Source of the DNA: Mesorhizobium sp. DCY119
GTDB taxonomy: Bacteria; Pseudomonadota; Alphaproteobacteria; Rhizobiales; Rhizobiaceae
Length of the DNA: 64,000 nucleotides
Direction: 5' to 3'
Assembly (NCBI RefSeq): GCF_003590645.1
Contig: NZ_CP031834.1
Coordinates: forward strand, 2,232,501-2,296,500
Shown: piece after piece, positions 9,990 to 18,072 of the stretch
How positions within the stretch are numbered: position 1 is the stretch's first letter
Layout: every line of letters starts with the position of its first letter
Program-made: the position numbers and the translations under genes
The notes under the pieces: model-generated
What the model saw: only the letters and a program-made list of their open reading frames with translations
What the model was told of the DNA's origin: nothing
Database searches by the model: none

Positions 9990-11269
9990 GCAAAGTCGCG
10001 GCCAAGCCGGCGGGCGCCGGGCCTTTCTCGGTCTTCGAACGCATGGTCGCGTGGCGCTACCTGCGTTCGCGCCGCAAGGAGACGGTGATCTCGGTCATCG
10101 CTTCGATCTCGTTCTTCGGCATCATGCTCGGCGTTGCGACGCTTATCGTCGTCATGGCGGTGATGAACGGCTTCCGCGCTGAGCTGCTCAGCCGCATCCT
10201 TGGCATAAATGGCCATCTCATCGTTCAGCCGATCGATACGCCGCTGGACGACTATGCGGCCGTTGCCGGCCGTATAAACGGCGTTGCCGGGGTGAAATAC
10301 GCCATCCCGCTGATCGACGGCCAGGTTCTGGCGCAAGGCGAGGTCGGTGCCGGAACCGGCGCGCTGGTGCGCGGCATACGCGGCGAGGACCTCGGCAAGA
10401 TTTCGCTCGTCGCCAACAACATCAAGCAGGGCTCGCTCGTCGGCTTCGACACCAGCGAGGGCGTGGCGATCGGCCAGCGCATGGCTGACAATATGGGGCT
10501 GGCGCTGGGCGATTCCATCACGCTCATCTCTCCCGACGGCGACATTACGCCGATGGGAACGACGCCGCGCACGAAGGCATATCCGATCGTCGCGATATTC
10601 GAGGTCGGCATGTCGGAATATGACACGTCGATCGTCTACATGCCGCTTACCGAAGCGCAGCTTTATTTCAATCTGGAAAACCGAGCCCAGACGATCGAGG
10701 TCTTCGTCGACAACCCCGACAACGTCGACACCTTGAAGCCGGCGGTGGAAGAGGCGGCGCAGAGGCCGGTGTTCATTTCCGATTGGCGCCAGCGCAACGA
10801 GACGTTCTTTTCAGCACTGCAGGTCGAGCGCAACGTCATGTTCATGATCCTGACGCTGATCGTTCTCGTGGCCGCGCTGAACATCATTTCCGGCCTGATC
10901 ATGCTGGTGAAGGACAAGGGCCGCGATATCGCCATCCTGCGAACCATGGGCGCGACGCGCGGCGCGGTCATGCGCATCTTCCTGATGACGGGGGCGGCGA
11001 TCGGCGTGACCGGCACCATTGCCGGCGTCATTCTCGGCATCATCGTCTGTCTCAACGTCGAATCGATCCGCCAGTTCTTCTCGTGGATTTCCGGCACGGT
11101 GCTGTTCAATCCGGAGCTCTATTTCCTCAGCAAGCTGCCGGCCAAGATGAATTTCGACGAGACGGCGACGGTCGTGGTGATGGCGCTTGTGCTGTCGTTC
11201 CTGGCGACGCTGTTTCCGGCATGGCGCGCGGCCAAGCTCGATCCGGTCGAGGCGCTGCGGTACGAATGA
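9986..11269 (+). CDS. lolC: Lipoprotein-releasing ABC transporter permease, LolC/LolE family
   Basis: Inner-membrane permease that, with LolD, hands outer-membrane lipoproteins to LolA. The 427-residue protein has an N-terminal helix after [27 protein letters not shown], a large periplasmic MacB-like domain (about residues 55-270), then three helices and the C-terminal signature [19 protein letters not shown]. The ATG at 9986 overlaps the proS stop (ATGA), and a second ATGA overlap links it to lolD. One lolC/E-type gene next to lolD is usual for alphaproteobacteria, where the protein works as a homodimer. Confidence 0.93.
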   Translation: MSKVAAKPAGAGPFSVFERMVAWRYLRSRRKETVISVIASISFFGIMLGVATLIVVMAVMNGFRAELLSRILGINGHLIVQPIDTPLDDYAAVAGRINGVAGVKYAIPLIDGQVLAQGEVGAGTGALVRGIRGEDLGKISLVANNIKQGSLVGFDTSEGVAIGQRMADNMGLALGDSITLISPDGDITPMGTTPRTKAYPIVAIFEVGMSEYDTSIVYMPLTEAQLYFNLENRAQTIEVFVDNPDNVDTLKPAVEEAAQRPVFISDWRQRNETFFSALQVERNVMFMILTLIVLVAALNIISGLIMLVKDKGRDIAILRTMGATRGAVMRIFLMTGAAIGVTGTIAGVILGIIVCLNVESIRQFFSWISGTVLFNPELYFLSKLPAKMNFDETATVVVMALVLSFLATLFPAWRAAKLDPVEALRYE

Positions 11270-11952
11270 TGGCAGGCAACGTGATTATCGAATTGAAGGG
11301 CGTCGAGCGGCACTATGTTCAGGGCTCGCGCAAGCTGACTATCCTCAACGGCGTGAACTTTTCGCTGAAGCGCGGCGAGATGGTGGCGCTGGTGGCGCCG
11401 TCGGGCGCGGGCAAGTCCACGCTGCTGCATACGGCGGGTCTGCTGGAACGGCCGGACGCCGGTGACGTGATCCTCAGCGGTCGCGCCTGCGGCCGTCTCT
11501 CCGACGATGACCGCACCGCCATACGCCGCAATGACATCGGCTTCGTCTATCAGTTCCATCATCTGCTGCCGGAGTTTTCGGCGCTCGAAAACATCATGAT
11601 GCCGCAGCTGGTGAAGGGCCTGCCCAAGGCAGAGGCGAGCGCGCGTGCTGCACAACTGCTCGACTACATGCAGATCGGCAAGCGCGGCCACCATCGGCCC
11701 GCTGAGCTTTCCGGCGGCGAGCAGCAGCGCGTGGCCATTGCCCGCGCCGTCGCCAATGCGCCGCTCGTGCTGATGGCAGACGAGCCAACCGGCAATCTTG
11801 ATCCCGTCACAGCAGGCTACGTGTTTGACGCGCTGTCTGCGCTGGTCAAGCAGTCGGGACTTGCGGCGCTGATCGCCACCCACAACCACGAATTGGCCGC
11901 GCGCATGGATCGGCGCGTGACGCTTTCGGACGGCAAAGTCGTTCCGTTCTGA
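11266..11952 (+). CDS. lolD: Lipoprotein-releasing ABC transporter ATPase
   Basis: Cytoplasmic ATPase of the Lol lipoprotein-release complex, 228 residues. Walker A is APSGAGKST (about residues 45-53), the ABC signature [14 protein letters not shown], Walker [14 protein letters not shown], and the switch histidine is in IATHNHE. The start is at an ATGATG overlapping the lolC stop; either ATG (11266 or 11269) could be used. It is the last gene of the proS-lolC-lolD run. In many alphaproteobacteria dnaE follows, but here the SOS-controlled microprotein and lipB follow instead. Confidence 0.94.
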   Translation: MMAGNVIIELKGVERHYVQGSRKLTILNGVNFSLKRGEMVALVAPSGAGKSTLLHTAGLLERPDAGDVILSGRACGRLSDDDRTAIRRNDIGFVYQFHHLLPEFSALENIMMPQLVKGLPKAEASARAAQLLDYMQIGKRGHHRPAELSGGEQQRVAIARAVANAPLVLMADEPTGNLDPVTAGYVFDALSALVKQSGLAALIATHNHELAARMDRRVTLSDGKVVPF

Positions 11953-12061
11953 AGCCATTTTCGGCAATTCGCCGTGCCTTTGAGCAGGCGATTGCCGTAA
12001 CCCTTTGTTAACCCTCGGAACTTTCTTGGCCCTGCCGTCTTATCAGGCGGCAGGGTAGATG

Positions 12062-12092
12062 CTTGACTTTGGAACAAAATAAGAACAAATTA
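12062..12092 (+). promoter_or_regulatory. SOS promoter: LexA box inside a rhizobial sigma-70 promoter
   Basis: GAAC-N7-GAAC at 12072-12086 exactly matches the alphaproteobacterial LexA operator (GTTC-N7-GTTC in the other orientation). It lies just downstream of a CTTGAC -35 hexamer (12062-12067) and covers the spacer up to an AT-rich -10 region (about 12085-12092), so a bound repressor would block RNA polymerase. The only gene directly downstream is the 28-codon ORF at 12120. Confidence 0.75.
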
Positions 12093-12119
12093 AGGACATA
12101 CAGGAAACAGGAGAATGTT

Positions 12120-12206
12120 ATGACTGATCTGGTTCAGGATGTCGTCTCACTGGTTTGCATGAGCACGTTTCTTATTTCCATGGCGATGTGGATAGGCGCA
12201 CTTTGA
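12120..12206 (+). CDS. 28-residue SOS-regulated membrane microprotein (SidA-like candidate)
   Basis: A 28-codon ORF, ATG at 12120 and TGA at 12204-12206, with an AGGAG ribosome-binding site at 12109-12113, seven bases upstream. The peptide starts MTDLVQDVVSLVC and continues as one hydrophobic helix (about residues 9-28, ending MAMWIGAL), predicting a single-pass inner-membrane protein with almost no other domain. The LexA box in its promoter indicates induction by DNA damage. Caulobacter SidA is a 29-residue SOS-induced inner-membrane inhibitor of the FtsW/N divisome; size, topology and regulation match, but I cannot show homology. It ends 30 bases before the convergent lipB stop. Confidence 0.65.
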   Translation: MTDLVQDVVSLVCMSTFLISMAMWIGAL

Positions 12207-12236
12207 TTGCGCTGCCGCGGCCGGCAGTTTCGCAAT

Positions 12237-12977
12237 TCAGCCGGCCTTGCGAAGACCTTCGGCGGCAATCGCCGCCGGACCGAATACCGTCTCGAAAGCC
12301 GATTTGAGCGCAACATCGAGGTCAGCCATCGTAACCGGCAGGCCGAGATCGACCAGGCTGGTCACGCCGTGATCCGAGACACCGCACGGCACGATACCGC
12401 TGAAATGACTTAGGTCCGGCTCGACATTTATGGCGATGCCATGAAAGCTGACCCAGCGTCTGAGACGGATGCCGATCGCAGCGATCTTGTCTTCGGCAGG
12501 TGAGCCATCCGGCATTGCCGGGCGATCCGGTCGCACAACCCAGACGCCGACGCGATCCTCGCGCCGTTCGCCGCGCACATTGAAGCGGTCGAGCGTGCCG
12601 ATGATCCATTCCTCGAGTGCTGCCACGAAAGCGCGTACGTCTTCGCGCCGGCGCTTCAGGTCGAGCATGACATAGGCCACGCGCTGGCCTGGGCCGTGAT
12701 AGGTGTATTCGCCGCCGCGGCCAGCATTGAAGACGGGAAAGCGGTCCGGCTCGACGAGATCGCTCGCCTGCGCGCTGGTGCCCGCGGTGTAGAGCGGCGG
12801 GTGCTCCACCAGCCAGACCATCTCATTAGCCGAGCCATCGCGAATCGCCGCGGCGCGCGCTTCCATGAAGGCGAGGGCGTCCTCGTATGCTGTCAGGCCT
12901 GGTTCGATTCGCCATTCGACGGGCGGCGAACCGGGGGCTGCTTGGAACGAAGTTTCGATCTGGCTGCGTTGCGTCAT
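12237..12977 (-). CDS. lipB: Octanoyl-[acyl-carrier-protein]:protein N-octanoyltransferase
   Basis: Transfers octanoate from ACP to the lipoyl domains of 2-oxoacid dehydrogenases and GcvH, the first step of lipoate synthesis. The 246-residue protein carries the substrate loop [16 protein letters not shown], the catalytic lysine in [18 protein letters not shown] and the catalytic cysteine in [14 protein letters not shown]. An N-terminal extension of about 20 residues precedes the domain. It is convergent with the microprotein gene. A 265-base gap to the tRNA gene holds its promoter region. Confidence 0.94.
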   Translation of the reverse strand: MTQRSQIETSFQAAPGSPPVEWRIEPGLTAYEDALAFMEARAAAIRDGSANEMVWLVEHPPLYTAGTSAQASDLVEPDRFPVFNAGRGGEYTYHGPGQRVAYVMLDLKRRREDVRAFVAALEEWIIGTLDRFNVRGERREDRVGVWVVRPDRPAMPDGSPAEDKIAAIGIRLRRWVSFHGIAINVEPDLSHFSGIVPCGVSDHGVTSLVDLGLPVTMADLDVALKSAFETVFGPAAIAAEGLRKAG

Positions 12978-13149
12978 GGCTGGGTCGGTTGGCCTTGCTG
13001 CGGGTCCCCATCATATGGCGGCTGACGGGCAAAAGGTCCAGTTTCCTTTAAAGCCTTCATTTGCGGCAGAGATGCAGTTCTCCACATGACGCAGGGGCAG
13101 GGAAGGAGCCGAATTTGCCCGGAATCCGGCTCTTTCATCGAAGTGTCAA

Positions 13150-13182
13150 ACAAGTGCCGAATATTCGGTTCAGTGCACTTGT
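13150..13182. promoter_or_regulatory. Nested palindrome upstream of tRNA-Leu
   Basis: Arms ACAAGTGC (13150-13157) and GCACTTGT (13175-13182) are exact reverse complements. Between them lies the 12-bp perfect palindrome CCGAATATTCGG (13157-13168). It stands about 60 bases before tRNA-Leu and about 170 bases upstream of lipB. It could be a protein-binding site or a cruciform; no factor can be named. The rest of the 12978-13242 gap shows nothing clear. Confidence 0.4.
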
Positions 13183-13242
13183 TTCGCCGGAAACGATTTG
13201 CTACATGCCGCTGGCCGGTTCCGACCGGCTCCTTCGTGACGT

Positions 13243-13327
13243 GCGGTCGTGGCGGAATTGGTAGACGCGCAGCGTTGAGGTCGCTGTGGGGCAACCCGTG
13301 GAAGTTCGAGTCTTCTCGACCGCACCA
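13243..13327 (+). tRNA. tRNA-Leu (anticodon GAG)
   Basis: Complete 85-base type II tRNA with encoded CCA. The acceptor stem GCGGTCG (13243-13249) pairs with CGACCGC (13317-13323). The anticodon stem CAGCG/CGCTG encloses the loop TTGAGGT with GAG at 13277-13279, reading CUC/CUU leucine codons. A long variable arm and the T loop TTCGAGT follow. No integrase or duplicated 3' end suggests use as an attachment site here. Confidence 0.97.
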
Positions 13328-13469
13328 TCACTCTCTCCCTGATATTACCAACTTTGTCTGCTCCTCTTGCCTTGCGGCAGGGACCGGCGCATTTCGTTTG
13401 ATATTCCAGCGCATTGTGCTTTAGACCTGCCACAGACGATTTCCCGAAATCACAGAGCAAGGGGCAGGT

Positions 13470-14888
13470 TTGGAAGGCCAGGACGAACACACGTCAGGCG
13501 CTACCGCGCAGCCGCATGACCACGCCGATATCTACGGCGAGGACGGCGTTATCCGTGCGTCTTTCCTTGCCCATGTCGGCGCAGCGATTGCCGACCGCGA
13601 TACGCTGGCGCTCAAGGAGGATGTCGGAAGCCTCCACCAGTCCGAGCTTGGCGATCTTCTTGAGGCACTGCTGCCGGAGCAACGGCGCGCGCTTGTCGAT
13701 CTCATGGGCGCCGATTTCGACTTTTCGTCGCTCACCGAGGTCGACGAAGCGATTCGTCTCGATATCGTCGACAACCTGCCCAATGCGCAGATCGCCCAGG
13801 CCGTCCAGGAACTTGATTCGGACGATGCCGTCTACATTCTGGAAGATCTCGACCAGGAGGATCAGGACGAGATCCTGGCGCAACTGCCGTTCACCGAACG
13901 GATCAGGCTGCGCCGCTCGCTCGACTACCCGGAAGAATCTGCCGGCCGGCGCATGCAGACGGAATTCGTCGCGGTGCCGCCGTTCTGGACCGTCGGCCAG
14001 ACGATCGACTATATGCGCGATGACAAGAACCTGCCCGACAGGTTCAGCCAGATCTTCGTCATCGATCCGACCTTCAAGCTCCTCGGCGCGCTCGATCTCG
14101 ACCAGATCCTGCGCTCCAAGCGCTCGGTCAAGATCGAAGATGTCATGCACGAGACGCGCCACGCCATTCCGGCCAGCATGGACCAGGAAGAGGCCGCGCA
14201 CGAGTTCGAGCAATACGATCTTCTGTCTGCCGCCGTCGTCGATGAGAATGAGCGGCTCGTCGGCGTGCTGACCATCGACGACGTCGTCGATGTGATCCAG
14301 CAGGAAGCCGAGGAAGATCTGCTGCGCATGGGCGGTGTCGGCGATGAAGAGCTCTCCGACAGCGTGCTCACCGCTTCGCGCTCGCGCGTGCCCTGGCTGC
14401 TCGTCAACCTCTTTACCGCCTTTCTGGCGGCGTCCGTCATCGGCCTCTTCGACCATACGATCGAGCGCATCGTGGCGCTGGCCGTGCTGATGCCGATCGT
14501 GGCTGGCATGGGCGGCAATGCCGGCTCGCAGACGATGACCGTGACGGTGAGGGCGCTGGCGACGCGCGATCTCGATATCTACAATGCAGGCCGCATCATC
14601 CGCCGCGAGATGGGCGTTGGTTTCATCAATGGCATCATCTTCGCCGTCCTCATCGGCATCGTCGCCGCGACCTGGTTCCAGGACCCAAATCTCGGCGGCA
14701 TCATCGCCGCCGCCATGATCATCAACATGTTCGTGGCAGCCCTTGCCGGCATTCTGATCCCGCTGCTCCTGGATCGCTTCGGCGCCGACCCGGCCGTGGC
14801 CTCTGCCGTGTTCGTGACGACCGTTACCGATGTCGTCGGCTTCTTTGCCTTTCTCGGGCTGGCGACCTGGTGGTTCGGCGTGACCTGA
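13470..14888 (+). CDS. mgtE: Magnesium transporter MgtE
   Basis: Mg2+-gated magnesium channel, 472 residues. Order: MgtE_N domain (about 40-140, e.g. LLEALLPEQRRALVDLMG), two CBS domains (about 145-270), then five helices forming the pore from about 300 on, with AVLMPIVAGMGGNAGSQT as the family signature. The start is read as TTG at 13470 after AAGGGGCAGG, because no ATG or GTG occurs in frame before residue 79 and the N-domain is otherwise cut; this start is the weakest part of the call. It lies downstream of tRNA-Leu. Confidence 0.92.
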   Translation: MEGQDEHTSGATAQPHDHADIYGEDGVIRASFLAHVGAAIADRDTLALKEDVGSLHQSELGDLLEALLPEQRRALVDLMGADFDFSSLTEVDEAIRLDIVDNLPNAQIAQAVQELDSDDAVYILEDLDQEDQDEILAQLPFTERIRLRRSLDYPEESAGRRMQTEFVAVPPFWTVGQTIDYMRDDKNLPDRFSQIFVIDPTFKLLGALDLDQILRSKRSVKIEDVMHETRHAIPASMDQEEAAHEFEQYDLLSAAVVDENERLVGVLTIDDVVDVIQQEAEEDLLRMGGVGDEELSDSVLTASRSRVPWLLVNLFTAFLAASVIGLFDHTIERIVALAVLMPIVAGMGGNAGSQTMTVTVRALATRDLDIYNAGRIIRREMGVGFINGIIFAVLIGIVAATWFQDPNLGGIIAAAMIINMFVAALAGILIPLLLDRFGADPAVASAVFVTTVTDVVGFFAFLGLATWWFGVT

Positions 14889-14898
14889 AGATCATTTT

Positions 14899-14914
14899 AT
14901 CACAGGTCTGTGAT
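14899..14914. promoter_or_regulatory. 16-bp palindrome ATCACAG-GT-CTGTGAT
   Basis: A perfect inverted repeat with 7-bp arms and a 2-base centre, 10 bases after the mgtE stop and just upstream of the MerR promoter region. It may be an operator for the MerR gene or another regulator; its spacing differs from Crp/Fnr sites (TGTGA-N6-TCACA). Confidence 0.4.
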
Positions 14915-14917
14915 CGA

Positions 14918-14947
14918 TTGACTTTTACGTAAATGCCGTGCCAAGAT
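14918..14947 (+). promoter_or_regulatory. MerR-gene promoter with LiuR-like operator
   Basis: TTGACTTTTACGTAAAT (14918-14934) contains the perfect palindrome TTTACGTAAA (14924-14933). TTGACT can serve as -35, and CAAGAT (14942-14947) as -10 after an 18-base spacer. A dyad in an overlong spacer is how MerR-family regulators work. The sequence resembles the TTACGTTTACGTAA-type sites I recall for LiuR regulators of branched-chain amino-acid catabolism. The regulator is 93 bases downstream, so autoregulation is likely. Confidence 0.5.
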
Positions 14948-15039
14948 TCCAGCGTGGAGTCGCGTTGGTGGAGCATCGGATTTTGTAACAAACCGGTTTC
15001 CACTCTTCGGTCCGACGCTCTGGCGAGAATGGAATTGAC

Positions 15040-15426
15040 ATGCGGGAATATTATTCGATCACCGAACTGACCCGCGAGTTCGATATTTCGACGCGCACCT
15101 TGCGGTTCTACGAGGATGAGGGGCTTATCCAGCCCGTCCGCCGCGGACGCACGCGCCTGTTCCGCCCGACGGACCGGCATCTGGTCAAGCAGATCATGCG
15201 GGGAAAGCGGCTCGGTTTCTCGATCAACGAAATCCGCGAAATCATCCAGATGTACAAGGAGCCGCCCGGCGAAGTGGGCCAGCTCAACCTGATGATCAAG
15301 CGGATCGAGGAAAAGCGCGAGGATCTGCGCCAGAAACGCCGCGACCTCGAAGAGACGCTTGCCGAACTCGACCATGCCGAAGAGTCTTGCGTCGAGCGGC
15401 TCGTTGAACTCGGCGTGACGACTTAA
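15040..15426 (+). CDS. MerR-family transcriptional regulator (LiuR-like)
   Basis: A 128-residue MerR regulator. The winged helix-turn-helix is at residues 4-72 (YYSITELTREFDISTRTLRFYEDEGLI starts it), then the helix LGFSINEIREIIQMY. A long dimerisation coiled coil (about 85-120, rich in E, K and R) ends the protein. There is no metal-binding cysteine cluster (the only cysteine is in EESCVERL), so it is not a metal or SoxR sensor. It resembles LiuR-type regulators of leucine/isovalerate degradation, but no liu genes lie in the window. Confidence 0.8.
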   Translation: MREYYSITELTREFDISTRTLRFYEDEGLIQPVRRGRTRLFRPTDRHLVKQIMRGKRLGFSINEIREIIQMYKEPPGEVGQLNLMIKRIEEKREDLRQKRRDLEETLAELDHAEESCVERLVELGVTT

Positions 15427-15451
15427 AATCTATTCGAAAATCGTCCGTCTC

Positions 15452-15931
15452 TCAAATCCAGCGCCGGACGCGCTTGGCATAATCGCGGTACTTCTTTCCG
15501 AAGCGTGCCATCAGGTGCTTTTCCTCGCGCTCTATGGCGAGTTTCTGGGTGGTGAAGGCGGCCACCAGCGCCAGCACGAAAAACCAGACGATGCCGGTTA
15601 TCAGGCCAACGCCGATCATCAGCAGCGTGTTGCCGAGATAGATCGGATTGCGGGTGAAAGAGAACGCACCGTTTGTCACAAGATGATCCGCGCCCTGATG
15701 AGGCTTGATCGTCGTGTTGCCCTGCTTCAGGGCACGCATGGCTGAAACGTAGAGAGCAATCGTGCCGGCGACGGCCAGCCATCCAAGGGCGAGCAATATG
15801 TCGGGGAGTATGCCCGACGGCAGCCATGGCAGCGGATAGAGCAGGCCGAGCGCGATGCTGATCGCGATGGCCGCGAGATAGATGATCGGCGGCCACGGTA
15901 TGCGGTTCGGCGCCGTGTGGATGTCCGTCAT
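15452..15931 (-). CDS. Isoprenylcysteine carboxyl methyltransferase (ICMT)/PEMT-like membrane methyltransferase
   Basis: A 159-residue inner-membrane protein with four hydrophobic segments and the C-terminal family signature: GAFSFTRNPIYLGNTLL (about 86-102), then EEKHLMARFGKKYRDYAKRVRRW. This pattern binds S-adenosylmethionine in ICMT, PEMT and related bacterial enzymes. The substrate is unknown; bacterial members methylate lipids, small thiols or unknown acceptors. It is convergent with the MerR gene (26 bases apart). A dispersed repeat lies between it and the next minus-strand gene. Confidence 0.85.
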   Translation of the reverse strand: MTDIHTAPNRIPWPPIIYLAAIAISIALGLLYPLPWLPSGILPDILLALGWLAVAGTIALYVSAMRALKQGNTTIKPHQGADHLVTNGAFSFTRNPIYLGNTLLMIGVGLITGIVWFFVLALVAAFTTQKLAIEREEKHLMARFGKKYRDYAKRVRRWI

Positions 15932-15950
15932 TGCGTTCCTCCTCCCTCAA

Positions 15951-16051
15951 GCAATTCCAGGAAAAGTGTGTAACAACTTTCCGTCCGGAATTGCGTAAAA
16001 ACAAAGACTTAGAGCAGTTCGGCTTTCTGTTAAACGCTGAACCGCTCTAAG
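15951..16051. repeat. Rhizobial dispersed intergenic palindromic repeat
   Basis: A composite of two inverted repeats: GCAATTCC (15951-15958) with GGAATTGC (15987-15994), then CTTAGAGCAGTTC (16008-16020) with GAACCGCTCTAAG (16039-16051; one mismatch). The segment between, GTAAAAACAAAGA, and both palindromes recall, from memory, a unit repeated many times in Mesorhizobium and Brucella-group genomes. Its right end contains the stop codon of the acyltransferase-like gene at 16047. Confidence 0.7.
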
Positions 16052-17024
16052 GGCTCGTGTTTTCGGTATCTGCCGTGCAGTAGCCGGCGCTGTCATTCAC
16101 CTTGTCGCGCAGTTCCTGCGTCTGTTTGCCGGCAAAGAGCGCGTCGAGAGTGTCCTTTTCCAGCGTATCGAGCATGCAGGCGCAATAGCGCGTGCAGAAT
16201 TCGGCGTCGCGCGTGTCCTGGCAGGTCCGTTCGCAGGAGGTGCGGAACTGAACTTCCTTGGTGGGGATGTCAGCCGGCATGACCTGCGAGAAAAGCCAGA
16301 CGCAGGCGATCAGCACCGGCTGGTGGATGAGGTAGAAGGCCAGGCTGTGCCGCCCGGCAAAGGTTAGAGGCTTCGACCACGATCCGAGAGAAACCCCCGC
16401 CAGTCGCGCAAACAGCCCGGACGATGTGGCGAGCCTTGCCGCCACGATGCCGAGCAGGACCGCACCGAACCATGGAAACAGCGGGACGTAGTCGTTCGAG
16501 CGCGGATTGACGGACGACATGCCGACCCACCACCATGCCGGATGATCGAAGAATGGTGTGCGCAGGAAGTTCGGTGCGGCGATCACCGCTACCGCCGCGA
16601 CCAATGTGAGCAGCGTCGGCAGCCGCAGGAACAAAAGCCCAAGCAGGCTCGCCAGCGCGATCTGATGCAATATGCCGAAGAAAATCAAATCGTCCGGCAC
16701 GGCAAAGTAGGTGATCACAGAGATGGCGAGAGCTGCACCTGCCACCATGGCAAAGCGGCGCCAAAACCCCTTCCAGCGAATGCCATTGCCGTGGGCCAGG
16801 AAAAGGCTGACGCCGACGAGGAACAGGAAGCTCGAGGCGATGCAGCGCGCAAACAGCTTCCAGCCGCCGAAGGCCGTCAGGCTGGGCTCGGTGTAGCCGA
16901 AGAATCCGAGGTCCCAGGTGAAGTGATAGATCGCCATGGCGATCAGGGCGAGGCCCCGCGCCAGGTCGAGCGCGTCGATGCGGCGGGATTTCGGTTGCTG
17001 AAGCGGTTCTGTATCTGGAAGCAT
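16047..17024 (-). CDS. DUF1624/heparan-alpha-glucosaminide N-acetyltransferase-like membrane protein with a cysteine-rich tail
   Basis: A 325-residue protein with about eight hydrophobic helices. The N-terminus RIDALDLARGLALIAMAIYHFTWDL holds the R-x-D and histidine typical of the DUF1624/HGSNAT acyltransferase fold. LTFAGRHSLAFYLIHQPVL is the conserved late helix. It probably transfers an acyl group across the membrane to an unknown acceptor. Unusual is the last ~70 residues: a soluble tail with six cysteines spaced C-x3-C-x8-C-x3-C-x-C, then one more near the end. The stop lies inside the dispersed repeat. Confidence 0.8.
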   Translation of the reverse strand: MLPDTEPLQQPKSRRIDALDLARGLALIAMAIYHFTWDLGFFGYTEPSLTAFGGWKLFARCIASSFLFLVGVSLFLAHGNGIRWKGFWRRFAMVAGAALAISVITYFAVPDDLIFFGILHQIALASLLGLLFLRLPTLLTLVAAVAVIAAPNFLRTPFFDHPAWWWVGMSSVNPRSNDYVPLFPWFGAVLLGIVAARLATSSGLFARLAGVSLGSWSKPLTFAGRHSLAFYLIHQPVLIACVWLFSQVMPADIPTKEVQFRTSCERTCQDTRDAEFCTRYCACMLDTLEKDTLDALFAGKQTQELRDKVNDSAGYCTADTENTSP

Positions 17025-17105
17025 GCGTGATGTTGCGGTTCGTTTGATTATCGTTCAACCGTTAGCACGGATCATGACGACGAAAGAATGGAATTGGAGG
17101 ATGCA

Positions 17106-17936
17106 ATGCACAGCGTAAACGCCAATGGCGCGCAAATTCCCGCGCTCGGTCTCGGAACGTGGACGCTTTCAGGCGACGACTGTGCCGAACTGGTGTTGCG
17201 CGCGCTGTCGGTCGGCTATCGCCATATCGACACGGCCGCCGCTTACGGCAACGAGAAGGATGTCGGCGTCGGCCTTCGTGCTTCGGACGTTGCGCGCGAC
17301 GATGTTTTCGTGACGACGAAGGTGTGGTGGACGGACATCGCGCCGGGAGATCTGGAGCGCTCGACTGAGGCCAGCCTGAAGCATCTCGGCCTCGATCAGG
17401 TCGACCTGCTGCTGATCCACTGGCCGAACCCGAAGATTCCGCTGGCTGGCTCCATCAAGGCGCTGAACGCCATGAAGCGCACCGGCCTTGCGCGCCATAT
17501 CGGCGTGTCGAATTTCCCGACCGCATTGCTCTCGCAGGCGATCGCGCTCTCGGACGAGCCACTGGTAGCCAATCAGGTCGAGAATCACCCCTATCTCGAC
17601 CAGCGGAAGGTCTACCGCCTTTGCCGCGACAACGGCATGGCGCTGGTTTCCTATTGCCCGCTCTATCGCGGCGGCGACCTGTTTTCGGAAAACGCGATCC
17701 GCGATGCCGCTGCCCGTCACGGCAGGACGCCGGGCCAGATCGTGTTGCGCTGGCATGTTCAGCAGGAGGGCGTTGTCGCCATTCCGCGGACGACGAAAAT
17801 CGCGCGGTTGTCGGAAAACATCGCCATCTTCGACTTTGCCCTGTCGGACGAGGAGATGGCGGCGATCTCCGCGCTGACTGGCCGCAATGCGCGTCTTTGC
17901 GATTTCGGGTTTTCGCCGGAATGGGACGCCGCCTAG
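17106..17936 (+). CDS. Aldo/keto reductase (2,5-diketo-D-gluconate reductase-like)
   Basis: A 276-residue NADPH-dependent AKR. Motifs: GLGTWTLSG, GYRHIDTAAAYGNE with catalytic Asp and Tyr, a TKVWW segment with catalytic Lys, LLLIHWPN, IGVSNF, VENHPYLDQ, and the cofactor motif IPRTTKIARLSENIAIFDF. It is closest in feel to DkgB-type reductases of small dicarbonyls and keto sugars. The start at 17106 is chosen over 17088 and matches the family N-terminus; GGAGG stands five bases upstream of that ATG. Confidence 0.9.
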   Translation: MHSVNANGAQIPALGLGTWTLSGDDCAELVLRALSVGYRHIDTAAAYGNEKDVGVGLRASDVARDDVFVTTKVWWTDIAPGDLERSTEASLKHLGLDQVDLLLIHWPNPKIPLAGSIKALNAMKRTGLARHIGVSNFPTALLSQAIALSDEPLVANQVENHPYLDQRKVYRLCRDNGMALVSYCPLYRGGDLFSENAIRDAAARHGRTPGQIVLRWHVQQEGVVAIPRTTKIARLSENIAIFDFALSDEEMAAISALTGRNARLCDFGFSPEWDAA

Positions 17937-18072
17937 AGTTAGCGAGCGATCTCTTAGGCCACAGCCGAAAAGACGATATCCAACCGGCTTTTGCGACGAT
18001 GGCAGGTCGGTTTCCTGCTATCGGCGGTGTGATTGCGCCTGCAAATCTGCCGGCAAATGATCCGGGGCAGGA

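Noticed and set aside
13243-13327. tRNA-Leu as an integration site of a genomic island
   Set aside because: No integrase, no direct repeat of the tRNA 3' end, and the neighbouring genes (lipB, mgtE) are ordinary core genes.
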